Of a stretch of DNA of 64,000 nucleotides, positions 38,190 to 51,900 are shown in pieces. Positions within the stretch are counted from its first letter, which is position 1. Each line of letters starts with the position of its first letter. Both the position numbers and the translations under genes were made by a program. The notes beneath the pieces were generated by a model that saw only the letters and a program-made list of their open reading frames with translations, had not been told where the DNA came from and did not search any database. This DNA is from Quillaja saponaria (lineage: Eukaryota; Streptophyta; Magnoliopsida; Fabales; Quillajaceae). Location of the stretch: the NCBI GenBank assembly GCA_029379385.1, contig CM055608.1:27836350-27900349 (forward strand), in the 5' to 3' direction.

Positions 38190-41167
38190 GATGAACTTCT
38201 AGCTAGTTCTAGCTGGTGTAACTGTGTTTGTAGGGATCAAACGCAGCGTTTTAGCTTTCAGAAGGAGATAGATTGAATAGGAGGGAGTACCGAATACAGT
38301 TGAGAAACAGATAAGTAGAATGTGACAAGGTGTTTCTGCTATTTATAGACATTCGTACATCCAAAAGGGTAAATTTGATTTTGGACTTACAATTTTTGTT
38401 ATTAGAAATTGATTTAATAAAAGAATATCCATGTCCTTTACAAATGGCCAAGACCGGTCTAGCGGCACCTTCTCGTCTCTCAAATCTGTCGGTATACATA
38501 ATTCAAGAGAAATTAAAAAATATAAAATAGTTTATTACAGTCCCCCCTCTTGTAAGTTTAGCAAAATGGCACTAATACCTAAAATTTGAAATCTTATAAT
38601 TTATTGTAGAATATGCTTTATTTTATTTCTTTTTAATCTTTAAACATTTATTATATGTATCAAAGAATAATTAAAATTTCAAAATAAATTATAACAACCA
38701 AGAAACATAATGAAAATTTAAGAGTTATAAACTTGTTGAGATTTTGGAAAATAATTTATTATTTCTCTACATCAATTTCTCTCATTAAGTTGAACTCTTT
38801 TTCTTTTTCTTTTTTTTATCAATTTTGGTCGCATTTGATTCATAATAGAGATAGAACAAAACAAAAATTAAAATTATTTTAAGTGAATTACACAATTGAT
38901 TGAGAAGTTATGATTGTTTTTATATCCAAAAAGTGTTGCAAAACTTTTATCTCATATTTCGAATGATGAAAAATTATTATATTTTGCCTAAATATATTCT
39001 AGAAAATCCCATGATTTATTAAAAAATATAAATTCAGGAGTTTATAGTTGTAAAAAATTATACTTTCAATATCTTAATATTATTTTAGAATAATATGTAA
39101 TTTTATTGATTTTTTTTTAATTTTTTTAATTGATAAAAAGATGAATATATTACATCAATGAATTATAAAATTATGTTAGCTTAACGAATGAGAGGGAGGA
39201 GAGTGTCATTTGCCCTAAAATTTAGGAGTCAATGTTATTTTATTAAATTTCAAGAAAGTAGAGTGTAATTTATTATAAAGAAAATTTAAAACAAAATCCG
39301 ACAAATATCTCTACTATTAAATAAAAGAGTCAATCCATCTTTCTTCTCCAAAATTGTACCATTATCTCCATAATACTTATTTTTTTCCTTGGCTATTAAT
39401 TTTTTTCAACTTGCCACTTATTGATAAATTTGGATTCTTTTATTATAATGGCATATATACCTCATTATTTTTTAATAAAATAATAATTCCACCAAACAAT
39501 GGCATTCACGTACATCAAAAAATTTGTTTTCTTTTCAATTATTTATCCAATTTTTTTTGTTGATTGAATGTGGTTTATCACTTCGATGAAGAAAAAATTA
39601 TTAGCAGTGGCACTTTTTCAGTAATATGACGCAAGGTTCAAGATTTTTAGTTCATTATAAAAAATGGTTAAAATAAATGAATGTACATTTTTTTTTTAGA
39701 TTTATTAATTTTATCAGGTTATTGAATATATGCACATTAATGAAAATATAATGTAAAATTAGAAACTAAATTATAAAAGGTAAATCTATTTAATGCAATA
39801 ATAGAATTTTTTTTTTTTTTAAATAATGAGGTGACGTTATCTTGACAAATTTATTCCCATCTAACGGTTTGTATTAAGTGAATAATTAATGGAACTTGAA
39901 AAAATTTAAAATTCTAGAAGATCTAAACTCAGAGATGCAAATTCACAATTTTATATACATGAAGAATGTGAAATAATTTAAAAATTACGAAATTGACATG
40001 ATAGTGATATTGCAATAATTATAATACATATCTAATATATTTTAAATCTTAACTACACCATTATTTACAATTAAACCAATATTCTCAGGATATTTACTTT
40101 TGAAGACACTTGTTAACAAGTTTCAAATTAGGAAATTCAATAAGATAAGTCCCATTTGAAGAAATGCAAGTTGTCCAAGTTCATCATTTGGGTGTCCCTT
40201 ATAAAAGAATTCGCTTTTAAGATCCATTGGGTCGAAACTACGTACATATCCTTCAATTATTGTGCTTTTCTGTTCCCTTAAACTTCAATTATTGTGTTGA
40301 CCATGAACCAGTTTTTCTTTTTTAAGAAAATGTTATCCAAAACGATATATATGTTCATTTTTTTTTAGGTTAGGTTGGTGGTTGATATTAATTGTTGTGA
40401 AGCAAAATTATTGTTTAGCGAAAAAAAAAAAGAGCAAAATTATTCAATTTGTTATATAAGAAAAAATTTAAATGTCAAATATTTCTTATCCTTCAATTAT
40501 TGTGTTGACAATGCATGAGTTGTTTTTTTTTTTTTTGCTTCTTAGTGGTAATCCTCACATAATAAGATATCGACCTTCTCCTAAGAAAGAATTTCAGGAC
40601 TTTTTCCATATGATTGCAATTCGCTTACCATTACATAACATAATATAGGCACATATATTTGTACATTATTTTTTTAATTAAATGCAATGCTACTTGACAA
40701 TGATTATTGTGAAGCACAATTAGTGGATATTAATTTTATTTTTGTATATATAAAAACAATGCAAATATGATCTGTGTTAATTAGTTTTGACTTCCCAAAT
40801 CTTTATTCTATCTTTATTCATTTAGGGATGTGAAGTTAATTTGTGATGATCTAATCAGATAAAATGTGTCTAACTGATTCATGAATTATATTTAATTTGA
40901 ATAAGATCATGATCTAAGTTCAAATTAAATCAATCGAATTATTAATTGCCATAAAAACATTAAAACAAAATCTATTCTTAGACCGAATCAAGCGAATTTT
41001 GCTGACTTGGATCTGGTCATTATTCTCTCAAATGTCATAGATATATATACACACCAAAATTGGATAACTTTTATTTAGCACAAGAGTACACCTCTACCCT
41101 TGTTGTGTTTCTATTTTCTACACATATATAGTGAAAAATATAATAATCCTAAAAAATAATGAAATAG

Positions 41168-41272
41168 TTAGTCGAAAAAAGAGTTGGCGCAGCCCATAGA
41201 AGTAAATATTTCACGTAACATCATTCCGCCAAAAACTCCAATACGTTTTGCGGTATGAATGTTCAAAGTCAT
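41168..41272 (-). other. Candidate 34-codon small ORF in an AT-rich desert
   Basis: ATG at 41272 to TAA at 41168; the peptide begins MTLNIHTAKRIGVFGGMM and ends ANSFFD. This stretch is clearly less AT-rich than its flanks and uses varied codons, which is unlike the surrounding sequence. I do not recognise it. It could be a short peptide gene, an upstream ORF remnant or an inserted organellar fragment. Confidence 0.2.
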
Positions 41273-42324
41273 GGTTGCAGCCCTACTCAGTACTACTCTA
41301 TGTTCTAATCAAACACGCTGTTAATTATGTATTGTAAGTTTGTAATTAGAAACGTGCGTGCGCTTAATTTGAACATTCAAACACAAAAATCAAACATGAT
41401 TAATTTCAAATTATATCTATATCTATATCTATATCTATATATTTATATATTGAAATGTTATAAAAATGAAATAATCAAGAAAAGACTAGTCGCCTATAAC
41501 AATAAATCAATGTAGAAATTTACTTTTTTTAATAAAGTCTCTGTGTGTTACTTAGTTAATTAAAATACGAAAAATTATGACACGTAAGTTATTGTGTTCA
41601 AAATTAAATATAAATATTTTAATTTTTTTGGGCTGAATAATGTCAATATATAGCAGCTTACAAGTCACAAGATGTTTGCAAAAAGTAGCTTATTAAAAGG
41701 TAAGCAACTTCCACATATATACATGTGAATCACTATTTGTGAAAAAGAGCCAAAGTCATGTATTATATGAAATCCTAGATTAATACCTTTCATCCACAAA
41801 CACCACCGAAAGTTTTGCTACAATTTGACAAAATGCCACATTCATCTACAATCATTAAAAAGCTTTTATGTTGAGTGATTCATATTAAAAATAAGGGGCT
41901 GAAATTTATTTGTAAGAATGCATCATCACAAAGATCAAGTTTCAAATCACTCAGTTATAAAATCTGTTTCGCAATATCAAAAATTTATTTTATTCAACAA
42001 TTAAAAAATGTTAACAAAAATTTAAAAAATAAATTTTGATATCTTGCACACATAATATTTATTGTCAATGAACTCACGTCACAAACACTGGTATCATAAC
42101 ACGACAGGTCTTCTAATTGGTTCTTAGAGAGAATAACGTTTTGTTAATTGACTTAATTCCTCACCTCAAATTATATACTAGAGATGATTTTTACCTATGC
42201 AATAATATTAATATTAATTTATATTTCTAACACACATCACTTCTGCATCCCACCCAATTTTCTTTTTGTATGATCTGTGTATATTCCCCGTGATAAAGAA
42301 AATATTATTTTACTTTTTTTTTTT

Positions 42325-42380
42325 TTATCAAAATAAGTTTCTCTTATTTTTCTTATCAAAATAAGTTTCTCTTATTTTTC
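42325..42380. repeat. Perfect 28-bp tandem repeat, two copies
   Basis: The unit starts TTATCAAAATAAGTTTCTCT and is repeated exactly (42325-42352, 42353-42380). It lies in non-coding DNA. Confidence 0.95.
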
Positions 42381-44449
42381 ATGTTCAAATCTCATCAAAC
42401 TTAAATTTATTTATTTGAAATAAGAAAAGAGAATTAAGAAATTGACGTGACTAAATATTAAATTTATAAATTATATCTACATCTTATTTTATAAATTTAT
42501 AAATAAAAAGTTATATTATATACTATAAAATATAAATGGATAGAAATTATAACTAGTTGTAAATCACAGAAATCACTTGTTTTTTTTCTTATACTTTTTA
42601 ATCCATTAGGCTGTGACTCTTTTCTTTTCTCGTTGTGGTCAGAAATGATGGATTAATTCAAGGCCACAATTTGATCACTTCAAAAGTGGAATCTAAGAAA
42701 AGAGAGAATATGTGATTATGTATACGAGGATACAAAAGTTGGTTTACTTATATGCGATCAAGACTTGTTTTGTTTTATATCATTGCAAGTATAATTCAAG
42801 TAAAATGATATTTGAGCCTAAAATTCTTTTTTTATTTTAGTCCCGAGCTCAACCCCAAGACCCCCTCTATCTAAGGATAAAAAAAAAGACCCTTGTTCAT
42901 AATTTGGTAGTGACATATGGTTTCCATTGGTATATACATACATATATTAATTATATCATAACCATGTATAAATACAATATGGCTTTCCTAAAATTTAGCA
43001 TCAATAACTTTCACACCAAAAGAAGTAAAATTCAATTGGAGTAAGTAGCTAGGTTATATACCTAGGCTGATAACTTTGTACTAATGACTAACTTAGAAAA
43101 TAGAATATAGTTTGAATGTATATATATTATAAAATTGTAATTATTATATGGTATATTTTGTTCCTTATGAAATAAGTAATGGCAGGTCGTAGACCTCTTT
43201 CTTTCTATAAATCCATCTATTTATAATAAAATAAAATTTTGATTTCAGATATTTAAAAAATGGCAAAAATACAGAAGATATGTATGTGACGCTGTACCTT
43301 GTAATTGGATATATTTTTCTTCTTAGTCCCCATTGTTACGTGTAAAGGGATTTATAATATAATTGGAGTTCAGGATAATAAAATTAAAATTGAGTTTATT
43401 TTTGTTTTCTGACCAAAATCATATTGTATATCAAAAAATTAGACTATGTACACTGTGTAGTAAAATTATGATAAAAAAAGAAAAAAAAAAAGAGCAGCTG
43501 TGGTAAGATAATCGTGCATCGTACGTATGTTCAATAATTTTAAAATAGTTATAATTGGAATATTCATCAGCAATTGTTGTGGCCGGCCATAAGTTATGAA
43601 GCATCACAATCTGCAAAAAGTCTCATATTATAATTATGATTAGCTGTGCACACTAAGTTTTTTGATACATCATCTACAAAATTCTTGATCATTAATTCCA
43701 GTCAAGGACTAGCTAGGCAAAATTATGGATAAGGTTTTTTTTTCAATCCGTAAGTAGAGATTCCTGGAATCGAACTTGAGACTAGGGATAAGAGAGAGCA
43801 ATTATCTCAAGTATCATTCTACTTGAGATATACTTGTTATGATATAGTAAATATTTTAATTAAATTATTTGATGTTGAAATTTTAAAAAATAGTGTCTAA
43901 ATGACTAAGTTTAAACAAGTAGAATTTTTAAGGGATACCAGAAGAGTTGGGTCCTAAATTAGTTATGATAAAAATATAATATGAAAAAAAGAGTAAATAT
44001 TAATATATCAATTTCTTTTTGTTTAGCGATTAAATTGTGTTCGAGTCAACTTATACGCATCTACAATAATTAATCTCTTTGGATTTAATGAGAAGCAAGT
44101 CATTCATAACATAACTAAGAAATTTATAAACATTTTTTACTTCTTATTACCTTTACAAAAATATTGCAACTAAAAAATTTATAGACAATTTACTTTCTAT
44201 TGCGATTACAAAAATTTGAACTGTCAATAAATTAACTATATTGAAATAACTTTAAAAGTTAAAAATAAAATGACAATTGAAACTTGGATGGACACAAGGA
44301 CTATATTTTTCACTAAATAAAGAATTCTCTGCATTAAACTAGTTGCTTGATAATTTTGTTCTGGATGGCTGAAATGAGGCCAATTTTTGGGCCGAATCAG
44401 GGCCCAAGAGAAAAATATTGCAATAAAATAGAAAATTTTAAATTAAAAT

Positions 44450-44523
44450 TGGCGTCGCCCGGACTCGAACCGGAGACCTTCAGTGTGTTAGACTGACGTG
44501 ATAACCAACTACACCACGACACC
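44450..44523 (-). tRNA. tRNA-Val (AAC)
   Basis: On the minus strand, the acceptor GGTGTCG pairs with CGACGCC (one G-C/T wobble) and the discriminator is A. D-arm GTGTAGTTGGTTATCAC, anticodon loop CTAACAC (AAC, Val), T-arm CCGGTTCGAGTCCGG. 74 nt, no intron, no encoded CCA. T-rich sequence follows on the gene strand, as expected for Pol III termination. Confidence 0.95.
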
Positions 44524-45675
44524 GTTTGTCTTCCTCCCATGAAAATGGGTAATTCTAAAAATGATGACTTGCAACCGAGTAGCGACCTCCAAACCTTCCC
44601 GGCGAAGCTCTCTGGATGTCATTTCCGGAGGCGGAGCTACACGCAATTAGGGATCCGGTTGGGGCGGTGGCCCGTTCCTTCGGTTACCGAATCGCTTAGG
44701 CGGATGGAAGACACCGTATACAAAGTTGAACTCAACTGAATCACTGATACATTTGATTTTCACATTCTGATAGTCCACCATCAGGCGGCGAATTTTCATT
44801 TTGGAATTCATAATCGATTCCCGGACACGCTAGATATGTTTCCTGTTGGAAATTAATGTTCCTGTATGAGTTGGTCCAGTCTCTTCCATGGAGTCTGGTC
44901 GAATGATGACAAAATCAAGGTTAGATTTATATGTTTTTTCTTGTATGAACTTTCTTTCTCAATTTTATAACAGTGAAATTAAATTATACATGATTGTTTC
45001 CAAAAGTAAGAAGTAAGATTATTTCATATCATTTCATCTGGGACTAGGAGTACCTTGGGTTGGTAATGTTGACGGACAACTTAGTTAGCATGCTATTTTC
45101 TTTGTGTTATTACTGAAAGTTCATCTTTGGTATTGTAAATCAGTTTCGCCCATCAATGGCGTTGGGTCATGAGGTTATGGATTTTTAAATAGTGAGATTC
45201 AACTGTTGTTCAGCTTGTAATAACGTCAGATGAAATTCATTTTACTCAAATCATCGAATCACGACAAAAGCTAAACACTAAGAGCTTCAAGGTCCATTTA
45301 TTGATACTTGATAGTCCATCTGCTTGTTTCATACACAGTCACACCAACTTCGCGAAATTACCTCGGCCATCTATATAATCTGATTTTCCAATATACCATA
45401 TGGTCACAGGTTTCCTGCAGGGAAATTTATGTGGATCAATCAGGCAGCAGTCAAGTTTCTTGTTAACAAGGATGGCTTCAGCAATTAATCTATGCCATGA
45501 AATAGTTTCTGGCAGCACTTTTCCTGTCTGAATCTGCCGCTTCACATTTAAACTTTATTTGGTATAGTTTGCAATGCAAGAAGAAATTCCTTTAATTTGC
45601 AAAAGTTTCTTTCATGTGTACTGCAAATTCAGTGGGATCGATATGGTAGGCTATATAATAGTTAGAGCATCTGTG
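44524..45675. other. Intergenic; GC-rich unrecognised ORF at 44539-44739
   Basis: Just beside the tRNA, 44539-44739 (+) is open for 66 codons and is GC-rich. An overlapping frame reads PEAELHAIRDPVGAVARSF. It looks like an old exon or leader, but I recognise no family. A minus-strand frame at 45339-45545 (68 codons) is also unrecognised. No splice partners were found. Confidence 0.3.
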
Positions 45676-46871
45676 TAATGAATATTTCTTTGAAAGAGCT
45701 CTTTTCAGGAGTTGGTGACATAAAACAGTGATCAATCATCAATGCAATATGATAGGAGTGGAAGATCGGAGGTAGCTCTTTACCAAAGAAGAAGATCAGA
45801 GGTAGCTCTTTACCAAAAAAAGAAGCTCAAAGGTAGCCAGCGAACTTCCTCGTAGTCTGATACATTTAGGAGGTTGTTTGAAGTCATCTTTTCATACTTT
45901 GGAAGCTGTAAGGAAATATAATCATGTGAAATTAGATGGGGTGCCAATGAAAATCAAGATGGTTGGGAATATTATTGTTGGTTGTCCTTCATGTACAGGT
46001 GGCATGCATGGAGACCAAAATGGTCATCCCAGAAGGTTAGCTGTTGATCATTGTGTTGCTTGTACAGTTCCAATTTGTAGCTGATATTTGAAGTTGATTT
46101 ATGAATCACAGCATCTGAGAATCCAAATTGGAATTTCTTTCTCGTCTTTTTGCCAATAATTTGCAAGTAATAGCATTTCTAAACAGAATGCTAATTAACC
46201 TAAACTTCCTGTCAGCCAACTTGTCTTCATATTGGCCAAAGGTTAATACCTTTGTGGGATTCTAACTTCAAGTGCGAAATAGATTCTTCTGGAATGATGC
46301 TTACAGTCTAGTAGGTCACTGAAATTCTTAATGGTCCTCACTCCTAGCTATAAGAAGAGCGCTTCTTGCCAAATTCTGTGCTTATTTTTGTCATTAGCCT
46401 GATTCAATATTCTCCTCTGCTTGTCTCCTAGTTTCACTTTTATTCAGGTTAAAGATATTTTAGAATAATTGATAAAGGTAACTGGTGCAGTAAAACCATT
46501 AAATTAACTAATCAAAATATAAGTGGGATAGTAAACAGACCTTGTTCACTCATCATGTGTATGCCAGACAGATATTGCCTGTTATCATCATAATTCTTTA
46601 TTCTATATTTCTGTTATTAGGATTTACGATTGTAATATGAATAAGTCATTCGGAATGATATGTCATTCTATAAATGATCTGTTTGCTAATCTGTTATCCT
46701 TTTTTCCTTGTTACTTAGTATATAATGGATCTGTGTTTTATTGTGGCCAAGGAAGGAGAGCTGCTTTGGTAAGGCGCCGTGTTGGTGACTGGAAAGGCAG
46801 GGGTGCCTCATGCTAGAAATCATGGTGGTAATACTTCTGCAGAAGATCTTGATGCTGATTTGGATAAGTAG
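45676..46871 (+). pseudogene. ALY/REF (THO complex subunit 4) pseudogene
   Basis: Degenerate pieces of the mRNA-export adaptor ALY/REF in correct order. RRM strand/helix KELFSGVGDIKQ (45690-45726, then a stop) comes first, then YDRSGRSE (about 45749-45772). Next is VRKYNHVKLDGVPMKIKMVG (about 45908-45967), equivalent to the end of the RRM. A disrupted Gly/Arg-rich remnant follows (about 46750-46810), and finally the C-terminal SAEDLDADLDK (46836-46868) just before a stop. There are multiple stops, frame changes and an insertion between the blocks, plus a direct repeat of about 30 bp (AGATC-GAGGTAGCTCTTTACC, about 45764-45816). It is not a functional gene. The start and end are approximate. 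Confidence 0.75.
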
Positions 46872-47338
46872 CCTGCATCGTTGTTATCTTCACCAGCTTG
46901 AGGAACTATACAAAGTATTATTTTCTCAATATTCAGCCGAGCTACAAACGAAGTGCACATGTAGATATAGCAGGATACAACTTAATTCAGAAATGGAAAC
47001 GCATCCCTGATGTCTACTTTGAATACCATACGAGATGCATTTGGATTCAGTTGTGGTTCACTCATTTGATTTAAACATTGTTGGTCTCTAAAATAGATAT
47101 ATTCGAGAGTCAAATTAAAGAAAAAATACAGACTAATTGAAAAAGGTATATATTAGTTATAAATCAAATCATACACAACAAAATTCTAACTTCAACGAAA
47201 TGTTCATTCCAAATAAACCCAACATTACATTCCATTAAATTCGCACCCTTCTGTGGACACCATTTACATAACTAAGACAGACTACTACAACCATTTTCCC
47301 TAGATACCCTAATCGAACAAGAAAACCCCGAAACAAAA
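46872..47338. other. Spacer between the ALY pseudogene and histone H4
   Basis: AT-rich, no supported coding region. The right part (about 47180-47338) should hold the 3' UTR of the minus-strand histone gene. Confidence 0.5.
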
Positions 47339-47689
<351 letters not shown>

Positions 47690-47747
47690 TCAACCCTCGA
47701 GCTCAATTCAAAATTGATGTGCGATTGGATTTAGTGTTAAAAACTGG

Positions 47748-47756
47748 CTTTTATAG
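47748..47756 (-). promoter_or_regulatory. TATA box of histone H4
   Basis: CTATAAAAG on the minus strand, about 100 bases upstream of the ATG. Confidence 0.75.
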
Positions 47757-47812
47757 ATAGTGGATCTGCAGGGGCAGCTATCATTTGTGTTTTTTCTTTT
47801 TGGTTGGGATGT

Positions 47813-47840
47813 TAATCAACGGCTAAAAATGACGATCCGA
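47813..47840. promoter_or_regulatory. Candidate second H4 promoter element (ATCAACGG...GACGATCCG)
   Basis: TCAACGG and GACGATCCG lie close together between the TATA box and the upstream type I element. The GATCCG core is the octamer half-site of plant histone promoters. Assignment is by motif resemblance only. Confidence 0.4.
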
Positions 47841-47923
47841 ATCATTTAGTTTCAATGGACTGAATCGTTGATTACATTTAAACCTACGGGTGACTGTTTA
47901 CTATTTTGTAAAGTGAGTCTTCC

Positions 47924-47941
47924 CTCGGATCACTGACGTGG
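47924..47941 (-). promoter_or_regulatory. Plant histone type I element (hexamer + octamer)
   Basis: The minus strand reads CCACGTCAGTGATCCGAG. The known type I consensus is CCACGTCA-N-C-GATCCGCG, so it matches except at two positions. It couples the ACGTCA hexamer to the octamer that drives S-phase expression in meristems. Confidence 0.8.
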
Positions 47942-48961
47942 CATTTATATTCGAAAAGTGCTAGGTGGGTGACTGATTTTAATTCAAGAAAAATATATAT
48001 TCATAGAAAGGTAAGCTTCTTTTCTTGCTGGCTTGCTCTTTGCCTCCAACATGACTTCTTCCTAAATTAATCCTCATTTGAAACACATTTCATCACTAAT
48101 TAGTGATTCATTTATATGTATTATCTCTTAACATCATATTATTCTTCTCCCAAATCAAAATTTTGTTTACATCTTTGAGAGTAGATTCATATTTCTCACT
48201 CTTTCAACATGTAAATAACATGATTCATGTGATACATGAGAAGATCAAAATTGCTAGCTAAGTAACTATTCATTATGTTATTTGAAATGTTGATTGTGTA
48301 TTAATTATCACAGTTTGTTTCCATTCTATTTGTGTTTATCATATATTGACAACAAAAGTAGAATTCAAATCGATATTTTAATTTAATTCACTTTAATTTC
48401 TGCTACGCTCAGATTTTATTTTCGTTTTTGGAATCAAGAAGTTAAAATTGGTTCAAGATTGATCCACAAATCAAACTAAACCAATCCTTGAATACCTCCA
48501 GAAAAAGGTAGGGCAAACCAAGAGCAAACAGAACAAGCTAGCTACCACATTGGCATGAGGACATTTGGAAATCTTCAGTTATTTTACATCTTGACAAAAG
48601 AAAGAGTAAGAAGCAGACACATATCCTAAGTCCTCTAACACAGGTAAAAGATAAGAAAACATTAGTAAGTTAATAAATATAAACAGCTAACATGATACAA
48701 GATTAGTAGTCCATCAATTGGCTGCTCTTTCTACATCTTTGTTGCACTTCACCAGACTCTTAAAACCTGCTAGCATCAGAGTCAAGATAACTATTTCAGG
48801 AAGAATAGAAAGCATCAAATCAAACTAGTCAATAATAGTTGCAATCATCCTTAAATTTCAATACTGATTGATGATAAAGAAAATAACAATATTCATGCTA
48901 CTGGAGTCCCATTTGGAACCACTGTACAACTACAAACAACAGAGGTACCTGGAACTAAAAT
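47942..48961. other. Intergenic region between H4 and KNL2
   Basis: AT-rich spacer with no recognisable gene. The right part should contain the KNL2 3' UTR. Confidence 0.5.
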
Positions 48962-51900
48962 CTATTGCCTTCGCTTTTTCTGAGAGCCTCCACTTCCTGA
49001 CAACATTATAAATTCCACTGTCGGTACTAGTACACACGCGGGAAACAAGATAAGAACTAACAGAGCGAGCCTATCAAAAAAAGTAGATGAGTGGAACCAA
49101 GGCAACATTATTCATGCTTAAAGAAAAACAACTGGGTTTCTAGATTGAAAAAATAGAGCACTGTATTCCTTCTCATAGAAAAAAAACTAGACTACTAGCT
49201 CAGCAATAGCTACAAGGAGACAAACCTCTCAATGGTGATACAAAATGCAAGCCATCCTGGATTCCAGTGATTTTATGTTCCTGAATGCCATTTGAAAAAT
49301 AAAACTCATAAGGAACAAAAAAGAAGTAGATGTAAGACTTGACCTTTATCCTACATGAAAGGAATGACAAGCTTTTTAATATTCATTTCAAAACCAATCT
49401 TCACAGTATGTCAGTAATGTATGCAAACTTGCCATGTATATGCAGAAGGTGTACAGAGGTAAAAGCTACGGAACGTCTATGTAAACATGCATAAGGTAAA
49501 GTAAAATTCACAAACCGCATCATAAACAGGCATTTCATTGCGCCAAAATTCCAAGGCAGGTATAAGAAGTCTCCCTGCAACAGAAGTGAATCAATAAACA
49601 GGCTGCCAGCTCAGATCCAGAATATAATTCTTCAGTTTAACATTAAGTTAACTATACATTCTGAAAACTGAATAGATTCTTAACAAGCCAAAAAAGATAG
49701 CACCAAATCTCCATGCTTAAGAACCTTAATGAATAAATATAATGACAAATAGCAAACACGAATTCATTTGTAGCAAAAAGTGAGAAAGGAAAGACGGATA
49801 GAAATAAAGAAAACATAAATGATCTCACTTCCAGAATTTTATAATGGTTCCATGTCAAATAAAGAAAGAAGTTATATAATGTGCTATTTTTGCCAAAAAA
49901 AAAAAAACACATGTTTTGTGTAAATTATTGGATTGCTTCCAATCTCACTTATTTAATCAATTACAACACAGCTAAAGAAGTACGGTAAAACATTGTTGAC
50001 TGCTAATATAAGCACGAGAATAGTAATGATTGGTTGCCAAGTCGAGATTCGAATCAGAAAATTTGGTAAAAATTCTTCAAATCAATTCCAAATGAAATTT
50101 ATAGATGTAGCTCAAACAAAACTTATTGAAAATGAGATACCTTAATACATAGTGAATGATCATTTGACCAATTGAAAAGGAACTTGGCTTCAAACAAGTA
50201 ATTTGTGTCTTGAAAAAAATGGCTTATTCCTTTCAAACTTCAAAGGTTTTTTTTTTTTTTTTAGAATAGCCACCCAACCGAGTATCTGAATGTTAGGCAG
50301 TTAAGAAACATTTATATAAGATGGGAGTAGAATGTTAAGATGAATGACCAGACATACTAAAAAGGACAGAATATGAAATGCAAAGATTCATAAAAAGGTG
50401 GAGGTAGCACCTTCTAAGGAAAAAATGAGGAAAAATCTTCTATGTTTGTTTGGACATATCCAACGAAGGCCAATGGATGCCATAGTGAAGAAATGTGACT
50501 TGGTGCAGGTGGTAGGTGCTAGACGTGGTAGAGGGAAACTGAAAACTTACATGGGGCATTATTGAAAATGATGCCTTAGATCGATGCGTATGCAAGGAAC
50601 TAAAACTCGTTTCGAGGTACCGTTTTGATAAGTCCAAAAACAGAAACGATTAGAGAAACAGTATAGAAACGGCATGAAAATACTAATTTTTGTGGAAAAC
50701 GAATGAAAATATATAATAAAACATATATTATAATAGTTGTAAGTATCTAACATTATTAATTTAGTACATAAAATACTATTACATGCATAACAAAGTAAAA
50801 TTCTAAACATAGACATGCAATTTGGAGAAAAGTATCAAATTACAATCACATCCAACTAACAGTGGAGTAGCTAACAGGTGCTCAACCTATATTTAATGAA
50901 TTTTTTTAATTTGAACTAATATATATATGTTCTGAAATTTTAATATTACCCATCACTAAGTTAAAATAAATTAATATAAAATATTTGTATTAAAAAAATA
51001 AAAAAATAAAAAATCAAGAAACCAAACATAGGTAAAATCCTAAAAAGAATTATCCTCTCTAAATTATACCATCTAAATATACATCAAATAAAATTAAAAA
51101 AATAATTGAAATCCTAAAATATGAAGAGAACTAGAGCCAAAACTTTAGATTTTTAAATTCTAAAAATACTCTCTTTGTGTCGACCCGTTTAGTATGAAAA
51201 CTATAGAAACGATCCCGTTTTGTGTGGAAACACCCTGTTTCGTGGGGAAATGCCCCTGTTTCATGTGAAAATTATGGTTGTGTTTCTGTAAGTGAGTTTC
51301 ATTTTGGGTAGTGTGGAAACGAATGAAATATGTAAGTGAGTTTCGCACGTTTCTACCGTTTCGACACGAATTTTTAAACATTGTGCATATGGCAAAAAAA
51401 AATTCATATAGCCGACCCTAATTGGTTTGGGATTTAACGCTTAGTTGAGTTGAGTTGAGTTGAGCTACCCAACTATGTTTTAGATAACAAAATTTATGGG
51501 TTTACTCTTAAAATATAGCGAGACTTTAGAGAATGCATTTTAAAGGCATTTAAATTGAAAAAAAAATGCTTATTAAGAGTTTTTAACCTGTCGTATCTAA
51601 TTGGACTCCTATTGGTACATTAAGATATGGGTCGGGAACAACATATTATGAACCGTATGTGTGGCATTGAATCATAAGATTCGAATTGTGGATCGTAATA
51701 TGCGGTTGTAGTTTAGATTCACTCATAAGATTCGTATCAATTGGTACATGGATTGAATCGAATTGTAAGATTCTACTAACTATAATTCTTCTTTATTGGA
51801 GAAGGGGTGTGGTCATCAAGAGTGAGCCATGCAAGAAAAGTGAAACCATATACATGTTGTCTTCACAATGAGTCCAACAAGATTTAACAGTTTTAACAGA

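Larger units (their letters stand above)
38190..44449. other. AT-rich gene desert with simple repeats
   Basis: About 6.3 kb. It begins with the promoter of the right CHX gene. It contains a (TATATC)n-type run at about 41416-41440, a 28-bp perfect tandem repeat at 42325-42380, and a 20-bp motif (TCCTTCAATTATTGTGTTGA or a close copy) recurring at about 40250, 40280 and 40487. Apart from a 34-codon frame at 41168-41272 I see no candidate gene. Confidence 0.6.
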
